Shown in pieces: positions 32,943-41,582 of a stretch of 64,000 nt of DNA. The notes under the pieces are model-generated. The model searched no databases. It was given only the letters and a program-made list of their open reading frames with translations, and was not told the DNA's origin. Source of the DNA: Candidatus Pseudomonas phytovorans (lineage in GTDB: Bacteria > Pseudomonadota > Gammaproteobacteria > Pseudomonadales > Pseudomonadaceae); assembly GCA_029202525.1 (NCBI GenBank), contig CP119325.1, forward strand, positions 1,462,001-1,526,000, in the 5' to 3' direction. Position 1 is the stretch's first letter. Every line of letters starts with the position of its first letter. The translations under genes were made by a program, and so were the position numbers.

Positions 32943-34195
32943 AGCACGCCCTCGGCGCGCAGCTTGCTGCCTGCCGGGTTGGGTGCTTCGCGCAGAAAGG
33001 CATCGCCGCCACGGCGATCGAGGCGGAACAGGGTATTGGTCACGTACACCTCGTCGCGCACGCCGACCACTTCCAGCACCTCGCTGACGCAGCGTCGGCC
33101 GTCGGGCAGGCGGGTCAGCTGGATCACCACATCCAGCGCCGCGCACACCATTTGCCGCATGGTCTTTTCGGCAATTTGCCGGCCGCTCAGGCCGACCAGG
33201 GTTTCCAGGCGCAGCAGCGCATCCTGCGCGGTGTTGGCGTGCACCGTGCTCATCGAACCATCGTGGCCGGTGTTCATCGCGGTGAGCACGTCGAGCACTT
33301 CGCTGCCGCGGATCTCCCCCAGGATGATGCGGTCGGGCCGCATGCGCAGGGCGTTGCGGATCAGTTCGCTTGCTTTGACTTCGCCATGCCCTTCGGCATT
33401 CGGCGGGCGGGTTTCCAGGCGTACTACGTGGGGATGGTGCAAATTCAGTTCGGCGACGTCTTCGATGGTCACCAAGCGTTCGCGGGGCGCGATCATCTGG
33501 CTGAGGATGTTCAGCAGGGTGGTCTTGCCGGTGCCGGTACCGCCGCTCACCAGGATGTTGCAACGCTTGCCCACGGCGCGCTCGAAGAAGTCGAAGATAT
33601 GCTGGTCGATGGCACGGGTGGCCAGCAGGTCGGCACTCTTGAGCATGTCCTGGCGGAACTTGCGGATCGACAGGCACGGGCCATCCAGCGCCACAGGCGG
33701 AATGATCGCATTCACCCGGCTGCCGTCGGGCATGCGCGCGTCGACCATTGGCGAGGATTCGTCCAGGCGTCGGCCGAGCGGGGCGAGGATGCGCTGCATT
33801 ACCCGCTCCACGTGGTGGGCGTCGATGAAGCGAAGGTCGGTCTGCTGCAACAGACCCGCCCGCTCCACGAACACCCGGTGGGGGCCGTTGACCAGAATTT
33901 CCGTGACAGTGGGGTCGCGCAGCAGCACTTCCAGCGGGCCGAAGCCGGTCAGCTCATCTACCAGCTCTTCGGCCAGGCGCTCCATTTCATAGCGCGACAT
34001 GGCCAGGCGCAGGCGCGCGACGTAATCGCCCACCTGTTCCAGCACGAACTGGGTCAGCGCGGGCCGTGCGCCTTCGAGCAGGTTGCGGCCGCTGTCCTCG
34101 ATGGCGTCGATGGCAAAGCGGTGCAGGGCACGCTTGAGCGCGTAGGGGTCGCCAGAGGCGTGTTGCTGGCCACCAAAGGGTTGGTCATTGCTCAT
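32939..34195 (-). CDS. tadA: TadA pilus ATPase
   Basis: The 418-residue ATPase of the VirB11/GspE family powers Flp export. The Walker A motif SGGTGTGKTTLLN has Lys224, and the Asp box and Walker B lie near ALRMRPDRIILGEIRG, with STVHANTAQDAL following. The N-terminal domain is about 1-150. The start ATG 34195 overlaps the tadZ stop by 4 bp (ATGA); a longer start four codons earlier is possible. It sits between tadZ and tadB in the operon. Confidence 0.95.
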   Translation of the reverse strand: MSNDQPFGGQQHASGDPYALKRALHRFAIDAIEDSGRNLLEGARPALTQFVLEQVGDYVARLRLAMSRYEMERLAEELVDELTGFGPLEVLLRDPTVTEILVNGPHRVFVERAGLLQQTDLRFIDAHHVERVMQRILAPLGRRLDESSPMVDARMPDGSRVNAIIPPVALDGPCLSIRKFRQDMLKSADLLATRAIDQHIFDFFERAVGKRCNILVSGGTGTGKTTLLNILSQMIAPRERLVTIEDVAELNLHHPHVVRLETRPPNAEGHGEVKASELIRNALRMRPDRIILGEIRGSEVLDVLTAMNTGHDGSMSTVHANTAQDALLRLETLVGLSGRQIAEKTMRQMVCAALDVVIQLTRLPDGRRCVSEVLEVVGVRDEVYVTNTLFRLDRRGGDAFLREAPNPAGSKLRAEGVL

Positions 34196-35382
34196 TTGCT
34201 GCCCCAAAGCCGACGCAGCCAGGTAAAGGCTGGCGGCGCAAGGTTTTCTGAGCGCCGTGCCAGGCGTTCGCCCAGGCTGCGCAGGGCTTGCGTGAGGTTT
34301 TCACGCGGGGCCAGTTCGAACAGGCTCAGGCCCTGGTTTTTCACGTTCAGGCGCACTTCGGGGCTGTAGGGGATGGCCTTGAGCAAGGGCAGCCCATAGC
34401 GTTTGGCCAGGGTGTCGGCGTCGGGTGCAACGTTGTTCAGGTAGCGGTCCACCAACAGGCTGGCGTGTTCCAGTTTCATGCCGTGATCACGCCACAGGTC
34501 GAGCACCTCAAGATTGCGCCGGCAGTCGAGGATGTTCTGGTCGGTGTAGACGATCAGTTTGTCGCAATGGCTGACCAGGGTGCGCAGGGCTTCGCTGTCG
34601 GCATGCCCGGTCAGGTTCACGACAATGTGCTGGAAGTGCTGGCGCAGGGCGCTTAACAGCATGTACAGCTCGGCGGCGCTGGTCTGTTGCAGCGGGTCGT
34701 CGGCCTCGGCGTAGGTCAGCAGGCGCAGGCCTTTCTTGTCGCGGGTGAATGCGCTGTCGATCAGTGTGGTGTCGAGGCGGCGTAGGTGGCGCAGGGCGTC
34801 GCCAAAGAAGAACGAAGCTTCCAGGCCGAGCAGCGCCAGGCTGTCGCCACGCGGCAGGCCCAGGTCCAGCAACAGGGTTTGCTGGCCGCTCTCCTGCACC
34901 ACCCGGGCCAGGTGGGTGGTGAGCAATGCCCCGTCGGCACTGGTTTGTACGCCGAACAGCACTGTCAGCCCACCGAGGCTGGGGTTGCTGGCCACCGCCG
35001 GCATACGCTTGCCCAGGCGCCGCACTAGCCCGGCCACCTCGCTGGCCCGCGAGCCGTAGGCGACGAAGTCACGGGCGCCGGCGCGCATGGCGTGCAGCAC
35101 CAGTTGGTTGTCCATGCCATCGCCGAGGGCGACGATCGCCAACATCGGCTTGGCCTCCAGCACCCCCTCGATCAAGGCGCACTGGCTGACCAGTTGTTCG
35201 CGGTCCAGGCCGATGAACATCAGGTTGCTGAAGGTGGCGTTGACCAGCGCCAGCAACTCGTCGAGGCTGCCGGCACTGGCACCGATCACCTGGCCTTGCG
35301 GCGCCAGTGCGCCCTGCAGCCAGTGCAGATCCTCTTCGTTGCGAGTGATGGCGAGGAAGGTGGGGTTCAGGCTCTCGTTCAT
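34192..35382 (-). CDS. tadZ: TadZ/CpaE-like localisation protein
   Basis: The 396-residue protein has an atypical receiver domain (1-120) and a MinD/ParA-like ATPase half (about 135-390). The usual Walker A lysine is not evident in the first strand (LTVLFGVQTSADGALLTTHL), as in many TadZ proteins, so ATP binding may be lost. TadZ places the pilus machine at the pole. The start overlaps the rcpA stop by 4 bp and the end overlaps tadA by 4 bp. Confidence 0.88.
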   Translation of the reverse strand: MNESLNPTFLAITRNEEDLHWLQGALAPQGQVIGASAGSLDELLALVNATFSNLMFIGLDREQLVSQCALIEGVLEAKPMLAIVALGDGMDNQLVLHAMRAGARDFVAYGSRASEVAGLVRRLGKRMPAVASNPSLGGLTVLFGVQTSADGALLTTHLARVVQESGQQTLLLDLGLPRGDSLALLGLEASFFFGDALRHLRRLDTTLIDSAFTRDKKGLRLLTYAEADDPLQQTSAAELYMLLSALRQHFQHIVVNLTGHADSEALRTLVSHCDKLIVYTDQNILDCRRNLEVLDLWRDHGMKLEHASLLVDRYLNNVAPDADTLAKRYGLPLLKAIPYSPEVRLNVKNQGLSLFELAPRENLTQALRSLGERLARRSENLAPPAFTWLRRLWGSK

Positions 35383-36617
35383 TGCGATAACCCGCCTTGG
35401 CCATCGAAGTTGCCGTTCTCCAGGAAGAACAGGCGCCCCCAGCTGGGGTCGTAGTTGCGCAGGTTCTCGCCTGGCAGCTGCGGCAGCCGTGCGTTGGCGG
35501 CCAGCGGCTGGACCAGGTGCGGGGTGACGATCATCAGCAGTTCGGTTTCTTCGCGGCGCATGGCCGAGTTGCGGAAGAACGCACCCAGTACCGGCAGGCT
35601 ACCCAGGCCGGGCAGCCGATCGACCGCAGACCGGGTGTTGTTGCTGACCAGGCCGCTAATGATGAAGCTTTCGCCATCGGCCAGGGCAATGCTGGTGTCG
35701 GTGCGCCTTACCGTCAAACCCGGCACCTGTGTGCCGGCGATGGTCACCACGTTGCTGTAGTCCAGCTCGCTCACCTCCGGCGCCACCTTGAGGGTGATCC
35801 TGCCTGGGCTGACTACGGTCGGTGTCAGCGCCAGGCGTACGCCGAACTCCTTGTATTCGATCGACACGTTGTCGCTGCCCGCACTGGGCACCGGGATCGG
35901 AATTTCGCCACCGGCCAGGAAACTTGCCGTCTGGCCGCTGAGCACGGTCAGGCTTGGGCGCGCCAGGGTGTAGGCGAAGCCGCTGTTTTCCAGGGCGTTG
36001 ATCATGGCCAGGAAACGGCTGCTGCCGCCGCCCCAGACGATGTTGAAGACGGTGTCATCGAGGGGGATCGACGGGGTCACGTTTGGCACCGAGCCGGGGC
36101 TGACGGACGTGCCGGGCACGGTCCCCGGCGAGCCGATCAGGCTGTTGTTCGACCCCTTGAAGAACAACCGTGCACCGGCCTCCTTGTATTTGCTGCGGCG
36201 GACTTCCACGAAACGGATGTCGGCCTGCACCTGGCTGATCAGTTGTGCATCCTGCGACGGCAAAAAGCTGTCTTCGGCCATGTCGGCACTGGCCCGGCCT
36301 TTGACGAACACCATGGCCCGGTGTGGTGATGGGGAGCATGCTGTCCACAACATCAAGGTGGTATTGCCCTGGGCTACCGCCGTAATGACCACGCCGCGCT
36401 CGCCGCTGGCCTGCACATCGGCCACCTTCGGCTCGCCCACGGCAACCCGGCTGATTGCCAGCGGCAGGCGCACTTCCTGCTGCAGGCCCTGGTCTATCTC
36501 GATGACCGAGGGCAGTTGGTTGATCGCTTCGCAGCCTTTGCCCGCCGCCTGGGCTTGGGGCATCAGCGCGGCCAGCAGCCCGGTACAACATGCTTGTGTG
36601 AAAAAGGAACTACGCAT
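35379..36617 (-). CDS. rcpA: RcpA secretin (outer-membrane channel of the Tad pilus)
   Basis: The 412-residue protein has a signal peptide (MRSSFFTQACCTGLLAALMP, ending near residue 25), a BON-like/N-domain (30-110) and the secretin domain (about 160-380). Landmarks are FLAGGEIPIPVPSAGSDNVS, the VAPEVSELDY strand and GLVSNNTRSAVDRLPGLGSL with PVLGAFF, the secretin signature. An atypical Pro/Ser loop near 170-195 replaces part of the N-domain. It follows rcpC by 18 bp and overlaps tadZ by 4 bp. Confidence 0.93.
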   Translation of the reverse strand: MRSSFFTQACCTGLLAALMPQAQAAGKGCEAINQLPSVIEIDQGLQQEVRLPLAISRVAVGEPKVADVQASGERGVVITAVAQGNTTLMLWTACSPSPHRAMVFVKGRASADMAEDSFLPSQDAQLISQVQADIRFVEVRRSKYKEAGARLFFKGSNNSLIGSPGTVPGTSVSPGSVPNVTPSIPLDDTVFNIVWGGGSSRFLAMINALENSGFAYTLARPSLTVLSGQTASFLAGGEIPIPVPSAGSDNVSIEYKEFGVRLALTPTVVSPGRITLKVAPEVSELDYSNVVTIAGTQVPGLTVRRTDTSIALADGESFIISGLVSNNTRSAVDRLPGLGSLPVLGAFFRNSAMRREETELLMIVTPHLVQPLAANARLPQLPGENLRNYDPSWGRLFFLENGNFDGQGGLSQ

Positions 36618-36635
36618 CGCTGCATCCTTGCCGGG

Positions 36636-37586
36636 TCAGGGGGTTTTGTTCGTGTCTTCAACCTGGGCGCCACGGATGATGTGCATGGCGGGTGCAGATT
36701 TAGTGGTCGCCAGGCTGGCAGCGTTGGCCACCGGCGACTGGGATAGCTGGCTGAAGCGGTAGAGTTCGCGGTTGGCGGCTTCCACCTGCGGCTTGGCATC
36801 GGGTTCGTTCCAGTACCGGGCCAGGCGTTGTTCATCGGCACTGCGCACGGCCAGGCGCAAGGTGCCGGCCTGGGCTGCCAGCATCAGGCGGCTGGCCAAG
36901 GCCTCGGGCACTGCCAGCGCCACGGTGCGGGTGGCGTTGCCGTTCATGCTGGCTTGTTCACGTCGGGCTTTCTGTTCTTCAGCGGTTTGTGCCGGGCGAC
37001 CGTCGTTGGCCAGGCCCGTCTGCTCGCCGACGCTCAGCACGCGCAAGGCCGGCAGCACCACCTGGGCAGAAGCTTGCGGGTTGTTGGGTTCTTCACGCAG
37101 GAACAGCAGCACGTCCACGTAGTCGCCCGGGCGCAGCTGGCCGGCGGCGCCGACCACTTCGTCCACACCCACCGCCACGGCGCGCTCGTTGGCACGGATC
37201 ATCCGCGCCAGCGGCCCGCCAGCCTGGAAGTTGGAGTCATCCAGCCAGGTGCCCGCTGCAAGTGGCCTGGCGCTGATGCGCCCGACCACCTGGGCGGTTT
37301 GCTGGTAGGCACCGGTGGGGGCAACCTGCAGGCGCTCGATCAGCACATCGTCTTCAGTGACCGGCGTATTGGCGGGCAGATCCTTGCGCAGCACCACAAC
37401 GGCGGTACGCGGTGGCTCTGGGGCGACGGCGGGTGGTGGGGCGACGGCTGCAGTCGGCTGGTCGGCCGCAGGACTAACCGGCGCGGGCGCATCCGCAGGG
37501 CGGCTCAGCACAACACCCCAGTAGCCGGCCAAAAGAGCTGCCAGCAGAAAGAACGCAGCCAGGCATAGGGTCAAGCGACTGCTCAT
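36636..37586 (-). CDS. rcpC: RcpC/CpaB periplasmic assembly protein
   Basis: The 316-residue protein has an N-terminal membrane helix (MSSRLTLCLAAFFLLAALLA), then a Pro/Ala-rich linker and the SAF/CpaB domain (about 75-190) with VVLRKDLPANTPVTEDDVLI and GDYVDVLLFLREE. It is thought to modify or gate the RcpA channel. The ATG at 37586 was chosen because GGGAGG lies five bases before it. First gene of the main Tad operon, divergent from flp. Confidence 0.92.
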   Translation of the reverse strand: MSSRLTLCLAAFFLLAALLAGYWGVVLSRPADAPAPVSPAADQPTAAVAPPPAVAPEPPRTAVVVLRKDLPANTPVTEDDVLIERLQVAPTGAYQQTAQVVGRISARPLAAGTWLDDSNFQAGGPLARMIRANERAVAVGVDEVVGAAGQLRPGDYVDVLLFLREEPNNPQASAQVVLPALRVLSVGEQTGLANDGRPAQTAEEQKARREQASMNGNATRTVALAVPEALASRLMLAAQAGTLRLAVRSADEQRLARYWNEPDAKPQVEAANRELYRFSQLSQSPVANAASLATTKSAPAMHIIRGAQVEDTNKTP

Positions 37587-37741
37587 CTCGGCCTCCCTGC
37601 ACGCATCGACTGATGGCAAAAAGTCACTATTTCGCTATAGGACGGTAGCGCAGCCATCGCCATTTGCCATGAGCCAGAGCGGTTTTTTTCGGGATTGTGA
37701 TTAAGTCGAGGCAATACAGAGGGTTAGCAATTTCCCAGGCG

Positions 37742-37776
37742 TTAATCCTCTTGGATTAATGCTTTTGGATTAATCC
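37742..37776. promoter_or_regulatory. GGATTAA inverted repeats upstream of flp
   Basis: TTAATCC-TCTT-GGATTAA (37742-37759) and the perfect dyad GGATTAATCC (37767-37776) lie eight bases apart, 104 bp before flp. Three or four copies of one half-site in 35 bp is unusual and suggests an operator for flp or the divergent operon. Which protein binds is not known. Confidence 0.55.
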
Positions 37777-37879
37777 TTTAATACATTTGCAGTCCGCCTC
37801 AGCTTGACGATTCTGATGGCAAACAGGTGTCACTTTGATACCGCCATCGTCGGCATGCATGCCGCAAGGAGCTTGGCCC

Positions 37880-38050
37880 ATGAAACTGTTCATTCTGCAC
37901 TGCATGACCTTCCTGCATCGCAAGGACGGGGCGTCTGGTATCGAATACGCGGTCATTGCGACGATGGTCGCAGTGGTGCTAGCCGCGTTCGTCGGCGATA
38001 TCTCCACGGCCGTCAACGCCACCTTCACCACGATCAAAAATGCCCTTTGA
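37880..38050 (+). CDS. flp: Flp major pilin
   Basis: The 56-residue prepilin has leader MKLFILHCMTFLHRKDG. Cleavage is expected after Gly17, so the mature protein starts ASGIEYAVIATM with Glu5-Tyr6, the invariant Flp motif. A hydrophobic helix and the tail AVNATFTTIKNAL follow. AAGGAG precedes the ATG. It is divergent from the assembly operon and 22 bp ahead of the receiver gene. Pilin monomers form the Tad fibre used in attachment and biofilm. Confidence 0.95.
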   Translation: MKLFILHCMTFLHRKDGASGIEYAVIATMVAVVLAAFVGDISTAVNATFTTIKNAL

Positions 38051-38072
38051 CCGGTGACCAGGAGCCAGCGCC

Positions 38073-38480
38073 ATGCAGAACGCTTCCTCGCGCCAGCAGA
38101 TCCTTTTGGTGGATGACGAGCAGGACGTTCTGCTGGAGCTGGCCGAACTTCTCGATAACGAAGGCTTCGCCTGCCTGACTGCGACATCGGTACAGGCGGC
38201 ATTGAAGCAGCTTACCCGGCATCCCGACATTGCCCTCGTGATCACCGACCTGCGCATGCCGGAGGAAAGCGGCATCGGTCTGATAAGGCGCATGCGTGAC
38301 CACACGGCCCGCCTGCACCTGCCGGTGATCGTGATGTCCGGGCAGGCCGACCTGGATGACGTCAGCGAACTGCTGCACCTGCAGGTGGTAGATTTTTTCC
38401 GCAAGCCGCTTTATCACGCACGTTTGCTTAAAACCCTGGAGAACCTGTTCCCCGAGCCAAAACTGAGGGCGGTGAATTGA
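38073..38480 (+). CDS. Receiver-only response regulator behind flp
   Basis: The 135-residue protein is a complete CheY-like receiver: acidic pair Asp14-Asp15 (LLVDDEQDV), phospho-acceptor Asp59 (VITDLRMPEESG), Ser89 (VMSGQAD) and Lys111 (FFRKPL). No output domain follows, and no HTH sequence is visible between its stop and the terminator. GGAG lies nine bases before the start. It is probably co-transcribed with flp. As the partner of the PprA-like kinase it would take the place of PprB but cannot bind DNA alone in the usual way (inference). Confidence 0.88.
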   Translation: MQNASSRQQILLVDDEQDVLLELAELLDNEGFACLTATSVQAALKQLTRHPDIALVITDLRMPEESGIGLIRRMRDHTARLHLPVIVMSGQADLDDVSELLHLQVVDFFRKPLYHARLLKTLENLFPEPKLRAVN

Positions 38481-38505
38481 GAGAGGCAATAAATGACCTT
38501 TAATA

Positions 38506-38534
38506 AAAACGCCCGGCATTTGGCCGGGCGTTTT
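38506..38534. terminator. Bidirectional rho-independent terminator
   Basis: Stem aaaacgcccggc / gccgggcgtttt, 12 bp with a 5-base loop, has T-rich and A-rich flanks. It ends the flp-receiver transcript and the convergent HPF-like gene. Confidence 0.92.
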
Positions 38535-38545
38535 CATTTTTGCGG

Positions 38546-38893
38546 TCAGGCCTCCGGGTCACTCAGTTCCAGGGCGCCGCGCTTGCTGCGCAGCTTGCCG
38601 TAGAAGTGTTCCAGCGCGTGGTTGAGCTTGGTGGCGGCACCGTCGACTGCCTGGTCTACCGAAGTGGCAGTGTGGGTCACCGAAATCGGTTGGTGGCCTT
38701 TGGGGCGAGCCTCCATCTGGCAGCGTTTGTCATGCGGTCCGGGCTTGGCGCCGTTCTCGTCGCGCAGGTGAACCTCGATGCGGGTGAGGTCTTCTTCGTA
38801 ACGTTCCAGTGAGGTTTGCAGTGTGCTGCGGACCCACTGATCGAGACGGGCGTTGCTTTCGAAATGGTTGCTGCTGTTGACCTGGATTTGCAT
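38546..38893 (-). CDS. HPF/RaiA-family ribosome-associated protein
   Basis: The 115-residue protein has the sigma-54-modulation/S30AE fold: MQIQVNSSNHFESNARLDQW, then LTRIEVHLRDENGAKPG and a late ALEHFYGKLRSK. Such proteins bind the ribosome under stress and favour hibernation or translation accuracy. It is longer than short HPF and lacks the extended dimerisation domain of long HPF. AAGGA precedes the start. The main hpf of Pseudomonas lies by rpoN, so this is likely a second paralog. Confidence 0.8.
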   Translation of the reverse strand: MQIQVNSSNHFESNARLDQWVRSTLQTSLERYEEDLTRIEVHLRDENGAKPGPHDKRCQMEARPKGHQPISVTHTATSVDQAVDGAATKLNHALEHFYGKLRSKRGALELSDPEA

Positions 38894-39041
38894 GATTCAA
38901 TCCTTATTCAGCTTGCTCGCATGGAGACGCGCCTAGGCCCTTGAGACCCTTGGAATTTCTGCGCCTCTTGACTCTAAGGTCAGGCAACTGGGATACGAAT
39001 TCAAGCCCTTTTTGAAAATAAATGTCTTGTTGCAAATGGGG

Positions 39042-39151
39042 GCTGCTGTGCAGCCCTTCGCGGGCACGCCCGCTCCCACAGGTTGCGCGCCGGTGCAGGA
39101 ATGCACTATCCCTGTGGGAGCGGGCATGCCCGCGAAGGGCCGCACAGCGGC
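39042..39151. repeat. REP inverted pair
   Basis: Two REP copies (gctgctgtgcagcccttcgc at 39042 and its counterpart ending 39151) enclose a 35-base spacer. They lie 12 bp beyond the fecA stop and may protect its mRNA 3' end. Nothing else is seen between the HPF-like start (38893) and this repeat. Confidence 0.88.
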
Positions 39152-39163
39152 CCCGACAATCGG

Positions 39164-41488
39164 TCAGAACTCCACCGACGTCTGCACATACAAGGTCCGT
39201 GGCTCACCCACGTACTTGCCCTTGTTGTTGTCATCGTAAGAGCGCGTGTAGTACTCGCGGTTGAACAGGTTCTTCACCCCGACCGCCACTTTCAGGTTCG
39301 ACAGCTGCGCGCCAAAATCGTACCCGGCGCGGGTGCTGACCAGCATGTAGCCCGGAATGCGCCCGGTGCTGCCATCGGCGCTTTCAGTGCCGGTGTTGGC
39401 ATTGTCGGCGTACTGGCTGCTCTGGAAGCTGCCGTCCAGGTTCAACTGCCAAGGGCCATCGGTGTAGCCCACGCCCAGGTTGCCCTTGTGCCGCGACGAG
39501 AACGGCACCTGGTTACCTTTGTTTGGCCCGTCTTCGCGGATGGTGGCGTCAACGAACGCATAGCTGGCGTGCACATCGAAGCCGGCCAAGGCCGGGCTCA
39601 GGCCGTCCAGTGCATAGCGGATGCTGGTTTCGATACCCTGGTGACGGGTTTCGCCACGGGCGATTACCGAGTCGTTGGTCTGGTTGCTTTCGTACTGGTT
39701 GTCGAAGTTGATCAGGAACGCGCCGATCTCGGCCTGCAGGTCGCCGTTGTCGTAGCGGGTGCCGACTTCCCAGGTGCGGGCCTTTTCCGGTTTTACCTCG
39801 CCGCTGCTGACGCGGTTGGGCATCTGGCTGTACTGCACGCTGCCGAACGAGCCTTCGGTGTTGGCGTACAGGTTCCAGCTGTCGGTCAGGTGGTACATCA
39901 CGTTCAGCGCCGGCAGCGCGGTGTTGTAGCTGCCCTGGTAGCGCTGGCCGTTGAGCTTGTTGCTCTGCTCGGAGTCGATCATCTCGTAGCGCACACCGGG
40001 GGTGATGGTCCAGCGGCCGATGTCGATACGGTCATCCAGGTAGATGGCGTGGGCTTCGGTGCTGCCACGGGTGTCGCGGTCGTTGCGGCTGGCGGTGGTC
40101 GGCAGGTTGCCGTTCACCGGCTCGCGGAAGCGCAGTTCGTGGCCGGCTTCGTTGACGTAGCGGTAGCCGACGCCCAGTTCGTGCCAGCTGTCACCAAGGG
40201 CCAAGCCCTGCGAGAAGCGGGTTTCGATGCCGCGCACCCAGTACTCGCGTGGCGACAGCGAGACGAAGCTGCCCTGGTCCAGGTAGCCGCTGCGCAGGGT
40301 CTTGGTGAAGAAGCTGTTGACGCTGAACTGGCGGTCGTCCTGCTTGTAGTCGTAGCCGAAATTGAACAGGGTGCGGCGGCCCCAGAACTTGTCTTTCAGG
40401 CGCGTGGACTGGTACGGGTCGGCAGCGAAGTCGGCGGTGCTCAGGCCGCCGGGCATATCGGCCTCGCCCTCGTAGTACTGGGCCATGGCGTGCAGGCTGT
40501 TGGCTTCGTCCAGTTGCAACTTGCCCTTGAGGATCAGGTCGTCGATCTGCGTGTCGCTGTGTTCGCGCCAGTCGCCACCACGGGTGCCAGAGTACAGCAG
40601 GGCGCCGCCCAGGCCGTTGGCATTGGTGCCGCCCACCAGCAGGTTGGCGCTGTTCTTGAAACCATCGTGGCTGGAGGAGGGGCTGATCTGGTTTTGCATG
40701 GCGGCCTTGAAGGTCGCCTCCTCGGGGATCGCCCGGGTGACGAAGTTGACGATGCCGCCGACGTTCTGCGGGCCATAGCGCACCGCGCCGCCCCCGCGCA
40801 CCACATCCACGGCGTCCATGTTGCCCATGCTCAGCGGGGCCAGCGACAGCTGCGGCTGGCCATAGGGGGCAAACGGCACCGGAATGCCATCCATCAGTAC
40901 GGTCGAACGCGAGGCCAGGCGCGGGTTGAGGCCACGGATGCCGAAGTTCAGAGCCAGGTCATGGCTGCCGGTGCCGTTGTTGTCGGGGGCGTTGACTCCC
41001 GGGATGCGGTTAAGCACTTCGCGGGCGGTGGTAGCGCCGCTGCGCTCGAATTCCTCGCGGCGCACCACGTCGCGGGCGCCGGGGTGCTCGAACACATTGT
41101 CCTGTTGCGCTTCGGCCAGCCAGTCGCCGACCACGGTAGAGGCGCCGAGCTCGACCGGGGCGTTGGCAGCGGGGCTGCCGACGGGCTGCAGGCTGAAGGC
41201 GTTGTCGGTTTCCTGCCGCACCTGCAGGCCGCTGCCGCGCAGCAGCGCGTCGAGGCCTTGGCGCACATCGTACTGGCCGTCCAGGCCCTGGGTGCTGATG
41301 CCCTGGGTCAGTTGCGAGCCGAACGAAATCAGCGCTCCGCTTTCGCGGCCAAACTGGTTGAGTGCGTCTTCAAGCGAGCCGGCGGCGATGTGGTAGCTGC
41401 GGGTTTCGGCATGGGCGGCAGGCATGGCCAGGCCGAGCGTGGTGGTGAGCAACAGGGCGTGGAACAGGGGGCTGGGGCGCAACGGCAT
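39164..41488 (-). CDS. fecA: FecA-type TonB-dependent ferric citrate receptor with signalling domain
   Basis: The 774-residue outer-membrane receptor has a signal peptide to residue 27 (MPAAHA), an STN signalling domain (about 30-100, AAGSLEDALNQFGRESGALI), a plug (about 115-250, with YGPQNVGGIVNFVTRAIPEE) and a beta-barrel ending in Phe. Long stretches match E. coli FecA from memory: ALLYSGTRGGDWREHSDTQI, YYEGEADMPGGLSTADF, and WVRGIETRFSQGLALG. The ligand is therefore probably ferric dicitrate. The anti-sigma gene lies 94 bp upstream on the same strand. The fecI-fecR-fecA order is the standard one. AGGA precedes the start. Confidence 0.93.
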   Translation of the reverse strand: MPLRPSPLFHALLLTTTLGLAMPAAHAETRSYHIAAGSLEDALNQFGRESGALISFGSQLTQGISTQGLDGQYDVRQGLDALLRGSGLQVRQETDNAFSLQPVGSPAANAPVELGASTVVGDWLAEAQQDNVFEHPGARDVVRREEFERSGATTAREVLNRIPGVNAPDNNGTGSHDLALNFGIRGLNPRLASRSTVLMDGIPVPFAPYGQPQLSLAPLSMGNMDAVDVVRGGGAVRYGPQNVGGIVNFVTRAIPEEATFKAAMQNQISPSSSHDGFKNSANLLVGGTNANGLGGALLYSGTRGGDWREHSDTQIDDLILKGKLQLDEANSLHAMAQYYEGEADMPGGLSTADFAADPYQSTRLKDKFWGRRTLFNFGYDYKQDDRQFSVNSFFTKTLRSGYLDQGSFVSLSPREYWVRGIETRFSQGLALGDSWHELGVGYRYVNEAGHELRFREPVNGNLPTTASRNDRDTRGSTEAHAIYLDDRIDIGRWTITPGVRYEMIDSEQSNKLNGQRYQGSYNTALPALNVMYHLTDSWNLYANTEGSFGSVQYSQMPNRVSSGEVKPEKARTWEVGTRYDNGDLQAEIGAFLINFDNQYESNQTNDSVIARGETRHQGIETSIRYALDGLSPALAGFDVHASYAFVDATIREDGPNKGNQVPFSSRHKGNLGVGYTDGPWQLNLDGSFQSSQYADNANTGTESADGSTGRIPGYMLVSTRAGYDFGAQLSNLKVAVGVKNLFNREYYTRSYDDNNKGKYVGEPRTLYVQTSVEF

Positions 41489-41582
41489 GGGTCGGGTCCT
41501 GAGAGAGGGGTTCTGCCATGTCTGTCACGCGAGGTTGGGAAAATGGCTCAGTTGATTGGAAAAAAATATGCATCTGCCGGCC

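Noticed and set aside
32061..33677. Fusion of a 245-residue leader to TadB
   Set aside because: The extra part is tadA read in another frame. TadB starts at a GTG overlapping the tadA stop, as usual in this operon.
32172..33992. 606-codon plus-strand frame over tadA and tadB
   Set aside because: Antisense shadow of two clear Tad genes; the composition changes where the sense genes change.
38894..39041. Small gene between the HPF-like gene and the REP pair
   Set aside because: No frame there combines a ribosome site, a sensible length and typical codon use; short frames are REP shadows.
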